A DNA stretch of 20,494 bases from Lachnospiraceae bacterium UBA7225 (lineage in GTDB: Bacteria > Bacillota > Clostridia > Lachnospirales > Lachnospiraceae), in contig DKTR01000062.1 of assembly GCA_002473385.1 (NCBI GenBank), positions 1 to 20,494 of the forward strand, read 5' to 3'. Below the pieces are notes generated by a model. That model was not told the origin of the DNA, ran no database searches, and worked only from the letters and a program-made list of their open reading frames with translations. The position numbers and the translations under genes are program-made. Positions 1 to 7,250 of the stretch are shown here, piece after piece; the first letter of the stretch is position 1; each line of letters opens with the position of its first letter.

Positions 1-27
1 AGACTTGACTTAATAGGGAGGAATACT

Positions 28-909
28 ATGTACCGAAATGAAAGGAAAAGGAAACTGGAACCGTATTTTCTGATCCTGCCGGGACTGATTATTTTTACCA
101 TATTTTTTATTATTCCGGTGGCAACTACTTTCATATACAGTTTCACCAATTACGACGGATTTCAGCCTAAATTAAATTTTGTGGGGTTAAGAAATTATAT
201 CAATATTTTTGCCAATGATAAAAAATTCTGGGCTTCGATTTTGAATAATGTAAAACTGATTCTTTGCTACAATACGATTGGACTGTTTATTTCCGTATCA
301 CTGGCAATTGCGCTGAATAATATCCGGCTGAAAAGTTTTTACCGAACCTGCTTTTTTCTTCCGGTGGTTATGAGTACAGTGGCTATTGGATATACCTGGA
401 AGTTCATGTTTGATCCCGCTAATGGTATTTTCAATTCAATTTCACAGCTTTTGAACCTGCCGGTGTTGGATTTTCTCGGAAATTATAAACTGGCATTGTA
501 TGCGGTTATTTTTGTGGATATCTGGAAAGGTCAGGGGAATAACATGATTATTCTTCTGGCTGGTCTGCAGTCCATTTCGGCAGATATTTATGAGAGTGCC
601 AGAATTGACGGGGCAGGCACCTGGCAGCAGATCCGGTATATTACGCTGCCCCTGCTGAAACCAACGATCTCGATTGCAATTCTGCTGACTACTATCGGAT
701 GTATTAAGGCATTTGATCTCACTTATGTTATGACCCAGGGAGGTCCCTTTAATACCTCGGAGCTGATGACAGTACGCATTTTCAATGAGGCATTTGGAGG
801 TTCTGCACATTATTATGGTTATGCGTCAGCGGAATCGACCATCCTGTTTGTTCTTGTTTTAATTGTTTCGCTGATTCAGATGAAGGTCACAGGTCAGAAG
901 GAGGAATAG
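28..909 (+). CDS. Sugar ABC transporter permease, MalF/UgpA-like (CUT1)
   Basis: This is a cytoplasmic-membrane permease of 293 aa, one half of the channel of a binding-protein-dependent carbohydrate importer. Six hydrophobic segments are visible, the first at about residues 12-32. The cytoplasmic EAA loop that docks the ATPase is at about 188-211 (E189, D194, G195, then a leucine-proline-rich stretch ending in P211). A GGGAGG ribosome binding site lies 7 bases before the ATG. The stop is followed 4 bases later by the partner permease gene, so the two are one transcriptional unit. The binding-protein gene is not in the window and probably lies just upstream. No ATPase gene is present, which fits the CUT1 habit in Firmicutes of sharing one MsmX-type ATPase. 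Family assignment is firm; substrate is unknown. Confidence 0.93.
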   Translation: MYRNERKRKLEPYFLILPGLIIFTIFFIIPVATTFIYSFTNYDGFQPKLNFVGLRNYINIFANDKKFWASILNNVKLILCYNTIGLFISVSLAIALNNIRLKSFYRTCFFLPVVMSTVAIGYTWKFMFDPANGIFNSISQLLNLPVLDFLGNYKLALYAVIFVDIWKGQGNNMIILLAGLQSISADIYESARIDGAGTWQQIRYITLPLLKPTISIAILLTTIGCIKAFDLTYVMTQGGPFNTSELMTVRIFNEAFGGSAHYYGYASAESTILFVLVLIVSLIQMKVTGQKEE

Positions 910-913
910 GTAA

Positions 914-1738
914 ATGAAGAAAAAAGGATTAAGAATATGCGGATATCTTTTGCTTACTGTAATTGCTCTGGTATATATTTATCCCGTTTTTGCGGTGCTG
1001 ATGAATTCATTTAAGACATCTTCCGAGATCCGTACGTCAGGTCTGTCGCTGCCGGAGAGTTTTTATATTGGAAATTATATTACGGCATGGACTAAGGGGA
1101 ATTTTGGACGATCTTTTCTAAACAGTATCGCGGTAACGGGAGGAAGCCTTCTGGCAATTTATTTTCTAAATATTATTACGGCCTATCCTTTTGCGAGAAT
1201 GAAATTTGCAGGAAAAGGTCCTCTGTTTGTAGTGCTTTTGAGCGGAATCATGTTTCCCATTCAGATGGCGATCATACCGCTGTTTAAAATGATTACCAGA
1301 CTGCATCTGGTCAATAATCCGCTGGGACTGATTCTGGTGTATACTGCGTTCTCGCTGCCTATGGGCGTTATGCTGATTACGAATTTTATTAGGGGCCTGC
1401 CGCTTGAAATTGAGGAAGCAGCCAGTATGGACGGATGTGGTATTTTTCGTATGATGTTCCAGATTGTAAGGCCGCTGATCAAACCGGTTATGAGTACGCT
1501 GATAATCATCAATGCAATTAACATCTGGAACGATTTGCTGCTTCCGATCATTGTTCTGACCACAAAGGATTCCAAAACCATGCCGGCAGGACTGATGTAT
1601 TTTTCCGGACAGTACAATACGCAATGGGAATATGTGATGGCAGCAGTGATGATCATCAGCCTGCCTATGATTATTTTTTATTTGTTAATGCAGAAAGATA
1701 TTGTAAACGGACTGGCATCCGGAGCAGTGAAATCATAA
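914..1738 (+). CDS. Sugar ABC transporter permease, MalG-like (CUT1)
   Basis: This 274-aa membrane protein is the second channel subunit of the same importer as the gene ending 4 bases upstream. It begins with a short basic tail and a membrane segment at about 8-30. The EAA loop is at about 167-190, with E168, A169, A170, D173 and G174, ending in the proline of a KP pair. The C-terminus (NGLASGAVKS) is the typical end of MalG-type subunits, where it contacts the ATPase. A GGAGGAATAGG stretch overlapping the previous stop serves as ribosome binding site. After it come 61 bases and then an unnamed 525-aa gene on the same strand, so that gene is likely cotranscribed. Confidence 0.93.
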   Translation: MKKKGLRICGYLLLTVIALVYIYPVFAVLMNSFKTSSEIRTSGLSLPESFYIGNYITAWTKGNFGRSFLNSIAVTGGSLLAIYFLNIITAYPFARMKFAGKGPLFVVLLSGIMFPIQMAIIPLFKMITRLHLVNNPLGLILVYTAFSLPMGVMLITNFIRGLPLEIEEAASMDGCGIFRMMFQIVRPLIKPVMSTLIIINAINIWNDLLLPIIVLTTKDSKTMPAGLMYFSGQYNTQWEYVMAAVMIISLPMIIFYLLMQKDIVNGLASGAVKS

Positions 1739-1799
1739 AGGAAATACCTGCCGGGTATTCTATTATGCGCTGAAAAAACGCGCAGGGAGGAGAAAAAAT

Positions 1800-3377
1800 A
1801 TGAAGCTGACACCTAAAATTGTTGGGATCGCAGGAAGAAAATGCGAATGGTATTTTTATGGAGAGGATATTACGCCGGAGGAAATTTGCTTTGCACCTTC
1901 GGAATGGGTAAAAGACATTACGGCGGAGCGCTGTGAAAAAGGAATTTATATGACCGGTATGTGTCTGAAAAAGGGACGCGGGATAATAGAAGTGGATATT
2001 AAGAAAACACGCTACCGCATCCCGTGTGCTATATTTGGAGAAAAGGAATTTTTCCTCTGCATGGTTATCAGCAGTAATTTTCATTACGGGTATGATCCTT
2101 CTGCTTACGAGGATGCAGATATCACAGTGATGCGTAATGCGGTGGGAAATGGATTTGATAAGGCGGCAAAAGAGCTGCTTCCGATTTACCGTAAACACAA
2201 TCTGCCCGTGACATGGCTGATCGATCCCATCGTTGGTTTTTTCAAAAAAAAGAAGCTGACAGAATGGCATGAATCCTATGGAGATGATTATGGAATTATG
2301 CCTACATCCAATTTCTTCCTGAATACGGATAATTATAATACACAGCACAGCCAGACTGAGACTGATGAATTTTTTTCCAGAATGAAATCACTGACAGAAT
2401 ACAGTTTTCCCTATTATACCCAGATCGCAGGCATTGACCAGTGGGTAGGAAGTGTAGGAGGTCATTTTGTAAAGAGTTGTGAGAAGGCCGGAATCAGAGG
2501 TCTGTGGGGACTGGGGTACGACCACGGAACCTGTGATACCAGCATGTTTCACCGGGGCTGTCCATGGGATGTTTATAAGATGGATCTGGAAAACTTCAGA
2601 AGACCGGATGCTGGCAGCGGTATCTGGGGATTTCAATGGACGACCAGAGACATTCTGAATACCGTTCATTGTCCGGGCGGCATCAGCGGAGCGGCCATTT
2701 TCAGTACAGATGCGGATGATATTTTCTTTCATAATGTTTTACAGACAGAAAAGGAATATTATAAGAAGATGCTGGAATGTTATAAGAAAAATATGGACAG
2801 GAATGAGTACTTCGTATTTCTGATGCATCAGGAAGATCATGATACACATCATATGGCATGTAATCGATATTATGAGCAGTTTCTGGACAGCGTACTTCCG
2901 GATGAAGAAATCACTCCGGCTACCATGCAGGAAATTACCATGTGGCTGGATCTTAAATTTGGCAGGGGGCAACATCCGGCACAGATGATCAGAATGGAGG
3001 ATATCCTGGAGGATCCGTCTCATGTAGTCTTTGAAGATGAGTCCTATGAAGTATGCGGAAAAATTGTGGAACCGGCTGACTGGGGCAGGTATGAACCGGT
3101 CTGGGCATATTATGATGAAAATATACAGGCAATTTATGAGTGTGATGAAACAGGAAAACCAGGTATATTTCCGTACCGCGTGTACGATTATAGAAAATCG
3201 TATCCATTTGAGGAAGAAGGAGAGTGGCCGATGGAAGATTATTCCGGGATCAGAGAAGTAAAGGTACAACAAAATGCAGTGCTTATCATCAGTGATACGG
3301 AATATCTATCGGTTCCGCTGCTGATAAATCAGAAAATTGTGTATTGTGATATCAGAAAGGGAGAAAATTGGTTCTGA
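1800..3377 (+). CDS. Unnamed 525-aa protein, possible glycoside hydrolase/deacetylase-fold enzyme
   Basis: I do not recognise a named family. The protein has no signal peptide or membrane segment and should be cytoplasmic. Residues 1-80 look like a beta-rich domain; about 85-390 look like an alpha/beta barrel. The segment PVTWLIDP (136-143) resembles the strand of NodB-like and GH57/GH38-type barrels that carries a metal or catalytic Asp. Conserved-looking polar clusters are NFHYGYDP (93-100), FHRGCPWDVY (250-259) and HQEDHDTHH (343-351), the last being a possible metal site. Residues about 420-525 form a further beta-rich tail. The ribosome binding site is GGGAGGAG, 6 bases before the ATG. 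Its place directly behind a CUT1 permease pair suggests an enzyme acting on the imported sugar. That it is real and coding is firm; function is inference. Confidence 0.85.
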   Translation: MKLTPKIVGIAGRKCEWYFYGEDITPEEICFAPSEWVKDITAERCEKGIYMTGMCLKKGRGIIEVDIKKTRYRIPCAIFGEKEFFLCMVISSNFHYGYDPSAYEDADITVMRNAVGNGFDKAAKELLPIYRKHNLPVTWLIDPIVGFFKKKKLTEWHESYGDDYGIMPTSNFFLNTDNYNTQHSQTETDEFFSRMKSLTEYSFPYYTQIAGIDQWVGSVGGHFVKSCEKAGIRGLWGLGYDHGTCDTSMFHRGCPWDVYKMDLENFRRPDAGSGIWGFQWTTRDILNTVHCPGGISGAAIFSTDADDIFFHNVLQTEKEYYKKMLECYKKNMDRNEYFVFLMHQEDHDTHHMACNRYYEQFLDSVLPDEEITPATMQEITMWLDLKFGRGQHPAQMIRMEDILEDPSHVVFEDESYEVCGKIVEPADWGRYEPVWAYYDENIQAIYECDETGKPGIFPYRVYDYRKSYPFEEEGEWPMEDYSGIREVKVQQNAVLIISDTEYLSVPLLINQKIVYCDIRKGENWF

Positions 3378-3414
3378 TTCCTTGTGCTGCCATGGAATAT
3401 GAGCCGACAAAACA

Positions 3415-3442
3415 AGGGGCTGTCTGTTTTCAGAAAGCCCCT
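3415..3442. terminator. Bidirectional terminator between convergent genes
   Basis: AGGGGCT (3415-3421) pairs with AGCCCCT (3436-3442), and an inner CTG/CAG pair shortens the loop to TTTT. A CATTTTA stretch follows on the plus strand and TTGTTTTG on the minus strand, so it can end both the 525-aa gene and the TraX gene. Confidence 0.7.
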
Positions 3443-3446
3443 CATT

Positions 3447-4214
3447 TTACCGCACATATTGAATCCAGCCGATAATAAAAAGATGTAACGGATAATATAT
3501 GTAAAACAACCATTTCATGATGCTGTTCCATTTTTGATTTTTACCTCTCTGCCCGTTGTACATCATAATAATCGGAATTGCGAAAACAACTGCCATTTGC
3601 AGCAGGCCATAGACTTTATCTATTGCAAAGAAATATACTACGGCATAAATTGCTACATAGAAAATCATCCATAACATTTGTGTACTGGTTTTTCCTCTGT
3701 TTGTTCCAAATGCCAGGATACATAAGCTTGCAACACAGCTCCAGTCGCTGGGGAAACTAACCAGACAGATAAGAATGATCAGTATGGTTTTTATCGAATT
3801 TTTCTGTATTTTCTGACTGTTTGCTACCCGCAGCATAACCAGTCCCCATGCAAGCGGCCACATTACACTTGTCTGATTTAATACACTTCCATAATAACAG
3901 GGAATAAACGATTTCCAATCTACAAAATTTGCAGATGCAAATACATAAGCAAAATGGGATATGAAAGCAAACAAAAATAAACGACGGGTATATTTTTGCA
4001 CATTCCTTGTATAATGATATCCTTCTGCTATAAAGTAACACATAACAGGACATGTAATCCTGCCGGTGATATGCAGCAAAACAGGAATAAAATCCGTTGG
4101 ATATCCCGGAAATATCATCCATGTAATATGGTCTATTGTCATTGCTATAATGGCAATCAATTTTATGGTATTTGCATTTAATTTCTTATATTTTTCCATT
4201 TGCGGTGCATTCAT
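3447..4214 (-). CDS. TraX-family membrane protein
   Basis: This polytopic membrane protein of 255 aa resembles TraX of the F plasmid (pilin N-acetylation) and its many chromosomal relatives in Firmicutes, whose role is unknown. The family signature is clear: NTIKLIAIIAMTIDHI at 15-30 with D28-H29, then GRITCPVMCYFIAEGYHYT at 51-69, then a basic RRLFLF segment. About eight hydrophobic segments follow one another to the C-terminus. No transfer gene accompanies it, so the name should not be read as conjugation. The start at 4214 has only a weak upstream AAAGAAA; an in-frame ATG at 4199 is an alternative. It stands alone on the minus strand, divergent from the WYL regulator. Confidence 0.85.
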   Translation of the reverse strand: MNAPQMEKYKKLNANTIKLIAIIAMTIDHITWMIFPGYPTDFIPVLLHITGRITCPVMCYFIAEGYHYTRNVQKYTRRLFLFAFISHFAYVFASANFVDWKSFIPCYYGSVLNQTSVMWPLAWGLVMLRVANSQKIQKNSIKTILIILICLVSFPSDWSCVASLCILAFGTNRGKTSTQMLWMIFYVAIYAVVYFFAIDKVYGLLQMAVVFAIPIIMMYNGQRGKNQKWNSIMKWLFYIYYPLHLFIIGWIQYVR

Positions 4215-4253
4215 ATATTTTCTTTAAGATGGATCAATGGTTTCATTGTCTCC

Positions 4254-4282
4254 AGTATATCATAAATCCGGGAATGTGGAAA
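4254..4282 (-). promoter_or_regulatory. Putative promoter of the TraX gene
   Basis: On the minus strand, TTTCCA (4282-4277) and TATACT (4259-4254) are separated by 17 bases. This puts the RNA start about 30 bases before the TraX ATG. Four and five of six bases match the sigma-A consensus. Confidence 0.45.
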
Positions 4283-4359
4283 TAGCGGGTTTTTCATCAC
4301 CGTCCGGATCCGGTATCCGGGGAATCGTCCGGCTGGTTGCGGGGCGCCTGGCAATATCG

Positions 4360-4388
4360 TTGATTTGCAAAACTGCCGGCAGTATAAT
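4360..4388 (+). promoter_or_regulatory. Promoter of the WYL regulator gene
   Basis: TTGATT (4360-4365) and a perfect TATAAT (4383-4388) are separated by 17 bases. This gives a leader of about 65 bases before the ATG at 4461. Confidence 0.7.
4372..4383. promoter_or_regulatory. Perfect 12-bp palindrome overlapping the WYL promoter, possible operator
   Basis: ACTGCCGGCAGT is a perfect inverted repeat filling the spacer and touching the first base of the -10 box. A dimeric repressor bound here would block RNA polymerase. Autoregulation by the WYL protein is a natural guess but is not shown by the sequence. Confidence 0.45.
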
Positions 4389-4460
4389 AAGGCTATACAT
4401 CAGAACCGTTAATAGATAAGGTATGAAACTCTTATTAAATAGTAGACCGGAGGGAAAGAG

Positions 4461-5453
4461 ATGCCTAAGGGAACCCATCAGAAGTTTAAATTATACCGTC
4501 TGGCTGAGATTATGCTGGAGTGTACAGACGAGGATCACTATATTACCATGCCGGAGATTATGGACGCTCTCGGGGCTTATGAAATTACCGCTGACCGCAG
4601 GAGCATTTATCAGGATCTGCGGGATCTGGAAGAGCTTGGAATTGAAGTGGAAGGGGAACCGGTGGGCAACCGCTATCACTATCATGTAGTAAGCCGGTCC
4701 TTTGAACTTCCGGAACTGAAGCTTCTGGTTGATGCAATCCAGTCCTCCCGTTTTATTACGGAACGGAAATCCAATGCGCTGATCAGAAAACTGGAGAAAC
4801 AGGTGAGCAAATATGAGGCGCAGAAGCTGCAGCGGCAGGTTTATGTATCCGGCCGGATCAAGACAATGAATGAGAGTATTTATTATACTGTTGACGCAAT
4901 CCATAATGCGATTTCTGAGAATAAAAAGATTAAATTTCAGTACTACCAGTGGAATGTGAAAAAAGAGATGGAACTCAGACATGGCGGAGTCTGCTACCAT
5001 ATAAGCCCATGGGGACTTTCCTGGGATAATGAGAATTATTATATGGTTGGATATGATTCTGACGCAGGTAAGATAAAGCATTATCGTGTAGATAAAATGC
5101 TGCATATCAGTATGTCCGATGAGGTGCGTGAGGGAAAAGAACATTTTAAGAAGCTGGATATGGCGGAATATACGAAGAAGAGCTTTGGAATGTTCGGCGG
5201 AGAAGAACAGACAGTCAGGCTTCTGGTGGATAATTCACTGGCAGGTGTTATGATTGATCGTTTTGGCAAAGACATATTGCTGATTCCGGCAGATAAGAAT
5301 CATTTCACTGTGAATGTGAATGTACATGTAAGCGGACAGTTTATGGGATGGATTATATCCCTGGGAGAGAATGTGAAGATCATTGGTCCGGATACAGTTG
5401 TGGATCAGATGAAAGAAGAAATCAGAAGATTGAAAAAACAATATGGCTGTTAA
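4461..5453 (+). CDS. WYL-domain transcriptional regulator
   Basis: This is a 330-aa cytoplasmic DNA-binding regulator. Residues about 5-75 form a DeoR/HTH_11-like winged helix-turn-helix (TADRRSIYQDLRDLEELG at 43-60 is the typical recognition part). A middle helical linker follows. The WYL domain covers about 140-235, with ISPWGLSWDNENYYMVGYD at 181-199 and HYRVDKM at 207-213 as its ligand-pocket signature; the name-giving triad reads YYM here. The WCX extension runs from about 240 to the end. WYL domains sense small ligands, often nucleotides or nucleic acid. The ribosome binding site GGAGGG stands 6 bases before the ATG. It is a single-gene unit with its own promoter and terminator. Its targets cannot be told from the sequence. 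Confidence 0.9.
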   Translation: MPKGTHQKFKLYRLAEIMLECTDEDHYITMPEIMDALGAYEITADRRSIYQDLRDLEELGIEVEGEPVGNRYHYHVVSRSFELPELKLLVDAIQSSRFITERKSNALIRKLEKQVSKYEAQKLQRQVYVSGRIKTMNESIYYTVDAIHNAISENKKIKFQYYQWNVKKEMELRHGGVCYHISPWGLSWDNENYYMVGYDSDAGKIKHYRVDKMLHISMSDEVREGKEHFKKLDMAEYTKKSFGMFGGEEQTVRLLVDNSLAGVMIDRFGKDILLIPADKNHFTVNVNVHVSGQFMGWIISLGENVKIIGPDTVVDQMKEEIRRLKKQYGC

Positions 5454-5481
5454 GAAATAAATTCCGTCCGTGATACAGAAC

Positions 5482-5518
5482 ACAGCTCCGTCATTGCATG
5501 TGTAAATGGCGGAGCTGT
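5482..5518. terminator. Terminator hairpin between the WYL and GH5 genes
   Basis: A 14-bp stem is formed by ACAGCTCCGTCATT (5482-5495) and AATGGCGGAGCTGT (5505-5518), perfect except for one G-T wobble, with a 9-base loop. An ATTATTTATT stretch follows on the plus strand, so it mainly serves the WYL gene. It also lies 5 bases past the GH5 stop on the other strand. Confidence 0.8.
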
Positions 5519-5523
5519 ATTAT

Positions 5524-6996
5524 TTATTCCCGCGCAAGACGTTTCTTTAAAATCCCGATATAAGGCTCATTGACGATACAGTTTTCCAGAGCAAAGGATT
5601 TCATAATCTCTTTTATGTCTTCAGCCTGGCAGCCTTCAAAGAGAGCCGCATATTCCGGCTGGAGCACGCCGGCAGAAAAACCGGTGAGCAGGGCGTAATT
5701 TACGCATTTCTGGAAGGTACCAAAGGTGTAATGACTGGATTCGGTCAGCAAGGGCATAAAATATTCCGTAAATTTTTTGGTGAATTCCTTGCCGGGGCAT
5801 TCGCCTCTCCAGGCTGTAAAGTTTTCTGCTGCCAGAAGTCCTTTGACTCTCTGGACAGGCGCTACTTTCTGAAGGTATTTTCCCTCCGGGGACAGTGTCA
5901 CCCATCCCATAGTGCCGCAGTCCTTGTAAGTCCAGGTGGTCCAGTTCAGACCAAGCTCATTCATGGCCTTTAACTGATCATCCATGGAAGCGAGACGATA
6001 GCGATTATCATCTTCACCGGTGCAATACTGGGAGCCGAATTCCCCAACCCAGAGGGGAACCTGGTATTTCTCAGAGAATTGCCAGCCTTCGGTTTCCCTG
6101 ATATGGCGGATCTGCTGTTCATAATCCCAGTAACTGCTTTTTTCAATGCGGTCATTATGGAGCTGTTCATAAAAGCCCGGATATTTCCCGGGACCGAAAC
6201 TGGAGACAATATAGTCGTGGGAGGAGTATACCAGGTTATCATCAAAAGGTTCTTCAAGTCCGGCAAAATTGTGTCCGTAGGAATCGCCTTCAATAAAAAT
6301 GATATGTTTCCTGTCAATTTCCCGGATCTTTTCCACGGTCTTCCGGACGATCCGGTTGAATCTGGCATAGTCTGAGGTAAAATTTTCATACATGTTAAAA
6401 GGATAATCTCCGCTGCGGCAGCTTGAGCTGGGTTCATTGAAAAGCTCATATCCGGCTACTGCCGGACAGTCCCTGAACCGCCGGGCAATTTCCTGCATAA
6501 GCGCGAAGTATCTTTCCTGATAGCAGGCATCCGTCCAGAAAAGGGAAATTCCCCGGTCATTATCACTGTGCCAGTGCGTGTTCTGCCAGCCCTGGATAGC
6601 GTGCATATCAAAAATGGCATAAATTTCATATTTTTCGCAAAGATCAACAATGTTCTTTAATCTGGAAAAGCCCTCCTCTTTATATACATAAGGATGTTCA
6701 TCATCTTCAAAATGCCGGTAGTTCAGCGCCAGGCGGATACAGGTAGCTCCGGTCGATTTGATAAACCTGATATCCGCCTCTGATAGAAAATTAGAAAGCA
6801 TTTCTTCAAAAAAGAGTGTGCCAAGCTCATCACCCAGACGTTTTTTTACATGTTCCCGGAGTGAGGTCTCTGTGCCGGGATACCCGTTTATAAAGTTCTC
6901 TGTGTTCATCCATCCCCCTACACAGGTTCCTCTGAGATGAAGCAAGCGGCTGCTTTCGGTTTTAATTGCCTTGCCTTCTGTATGAATGAATTCCAT
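5524..6996 (-). CDS. Glycoside hydrolase family 5 (cellulase-family) enzyme
   Basis: This 490-aa retaining glycosidase of clan GH-A has a single TIM barrel and no signal peptide, so it should act on imported oligosaccharides in the cytoplasm. The acid/base glutamate is E188 in GYELFNEPS, and the nucleophile is E319 in LWVGEFGSQY. H260 in SSHDY and W355 fit the remaining active-site positions. The N-terminal HLRGTCVGGW (20-29) is typical of exo-acting or oligosaccharide-acting GH5 subfamilies. I cannot fix the subfamily: beta-glucosidic and beta-mannosidic activity are both possible. GGAAGGA precedes the ATG by 6 bases. It is divergent from the transporter operon that starts at 7251 and shares its control region, which suggests joint induction. 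Confidence 0.9.
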   Translation of the reverse strand: MEFIHTEGKAIKTESSRLLHLRGTCVGGWMNTENFINGYPGTETSLREHVKKRLGDELGTLFFEEMLSNFLSEADIRFIKSTGATCIRLALNYRHFEDDEHPYVYKEEGFSRLKNIVDLCEKYEIYAIFDMHAIQGWQNTHWHSDNDRGISLFWTDACYQERYFALMQEIARRFRDCPAVAGYELFNEPSSSCRSGDYPFNMYENFTSDYARFNRIVRKTVEKIREIDRKHIIFIEGDSYGHNFAGLEEPFDDNLVYSSHDYIVSSFGPGKYPGFYEQLHNDRIEKSSYWDYEQQIRHIRETEGWQFSEKYQVPLWVGEFGSQYCTGEDDNRYRLASMDDQLKAMNELGLNWTTWTYKDCGTMGWVTLSPEGKYLQKVAPVQRVKGLLAAENFTAWRGECPGKEFTKKFTEYFMPLLTESSHYTFGTFQKCVNYALLTGFSAGVLQPEYAALFEGCQAEDIKEIMKSFALENCIVNEPYIGILKKRLARE

Positions 6997-7029
6997 AAAG
7001 TCCTTCCTTTCAAAATCACATTTTTGTAT

Positions 7030-7058
7030 ATTTTATCATTTGAGAAGACGAAAAACAA
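7030..7058 (-). promoter_or_regulatory. Putative promoter of the GH5 gene
   Basis: On the minus strand, TTGTTT (7058-7053) and TAAAAT (7035-7030) are 17 bases apart. TGA directly before the -10 box makes it an extended -10. The predicted RNA start is about 25-30 bases before the ATG. Confidence 0.5.
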
Positions 7059-7063
7059 TATGA

Positions 7064-7093
7064 ATAAATGTCAACATATCTATATAAATGTCA
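7064..7093. repeat. Direct repeat pair between divergent promoters, possible activator site
   Basis: ATAAATGTCA occurs at 7064-7073 and again at 7084-7093. The 20-bp period is about two helical turns, so both copies face the same side of the DNA. They lie just upstream of the GH5 -35 box on one side and about 45-70 bp upstream of the transporter -35 box on the other. This is the usual layout of a site for an activator such as an AraC-type or NarL-type protein. Which protein binds is unknown. Confidence 0.5.
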
Positions 7094-7135
7094 TAAAACC
7101 GGGAAGATATGGTAAAAGTTGATATTTTTTCATAT

Positions 7136-7163
7136 TTCACATAATTGTGCCCTATGCTAGAAT
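7136..7163 (+). promoter_or_regulatory. Putative promoter of the binding-protein operon
   Basis: TTCACA (7136-7141, five of six consensus bases) and TAGAAT (7158-7163, five of six) are 16 bases apart. TGC precedes the -10 box, giving an extended -10. The leader would be about 80 bases. Confidence 0.55.
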
Positions 7164-7183
7164 TTTAATATAAAGTTCAGAGC

Positions 7184-7195
7184 ATTCTGCAGAAT
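7184..7195. promoter_or_regulatory. 12-bp palindrome in the leader of the binding-protein gene
   Basis: ATTCTGCAGAAT is a perfect inverted repeat about 15-25 bases past the predicted RNA start. It is flanked by GTTC (7175-7178) and GAAC (7200-7203), symmetric to within one base. It could be a repressor site; no binder is known. Confidence 0.35.
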
Positions 7196-7250
7196 ACACG
7201 AACAAAACAGAGACGCCGATTTTTAAAAATTTTATATGGAGGGATATTTT

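Noticed and set aside
1..13. End of an upstream coding frame (TAA at 11-13)
   Set aside because: Only four codons are visible, so no protein can be supported. A binding protein is expected here but is not shown.
3447..4214. Evidence for a conjugative element from the TraX-like gene
   Set aside because: No other transfer, relaxase or integrase gene is near, and chromosomal TraX relatives are common in clostridia.
4304..4313. Palindrome CCGGATCCGG as an operator of the divergent TraX/WYL region
   Set aside because: It lies outside both predicted promoters and is part of a CCGG-rich stretch, so it may be chance.
4423..4689. Second coding frame overlapping the start of the WYL gene
   Set aside because: It has no ribosome binding site of its own and no recognisable motif; the WYL frame explains the region.
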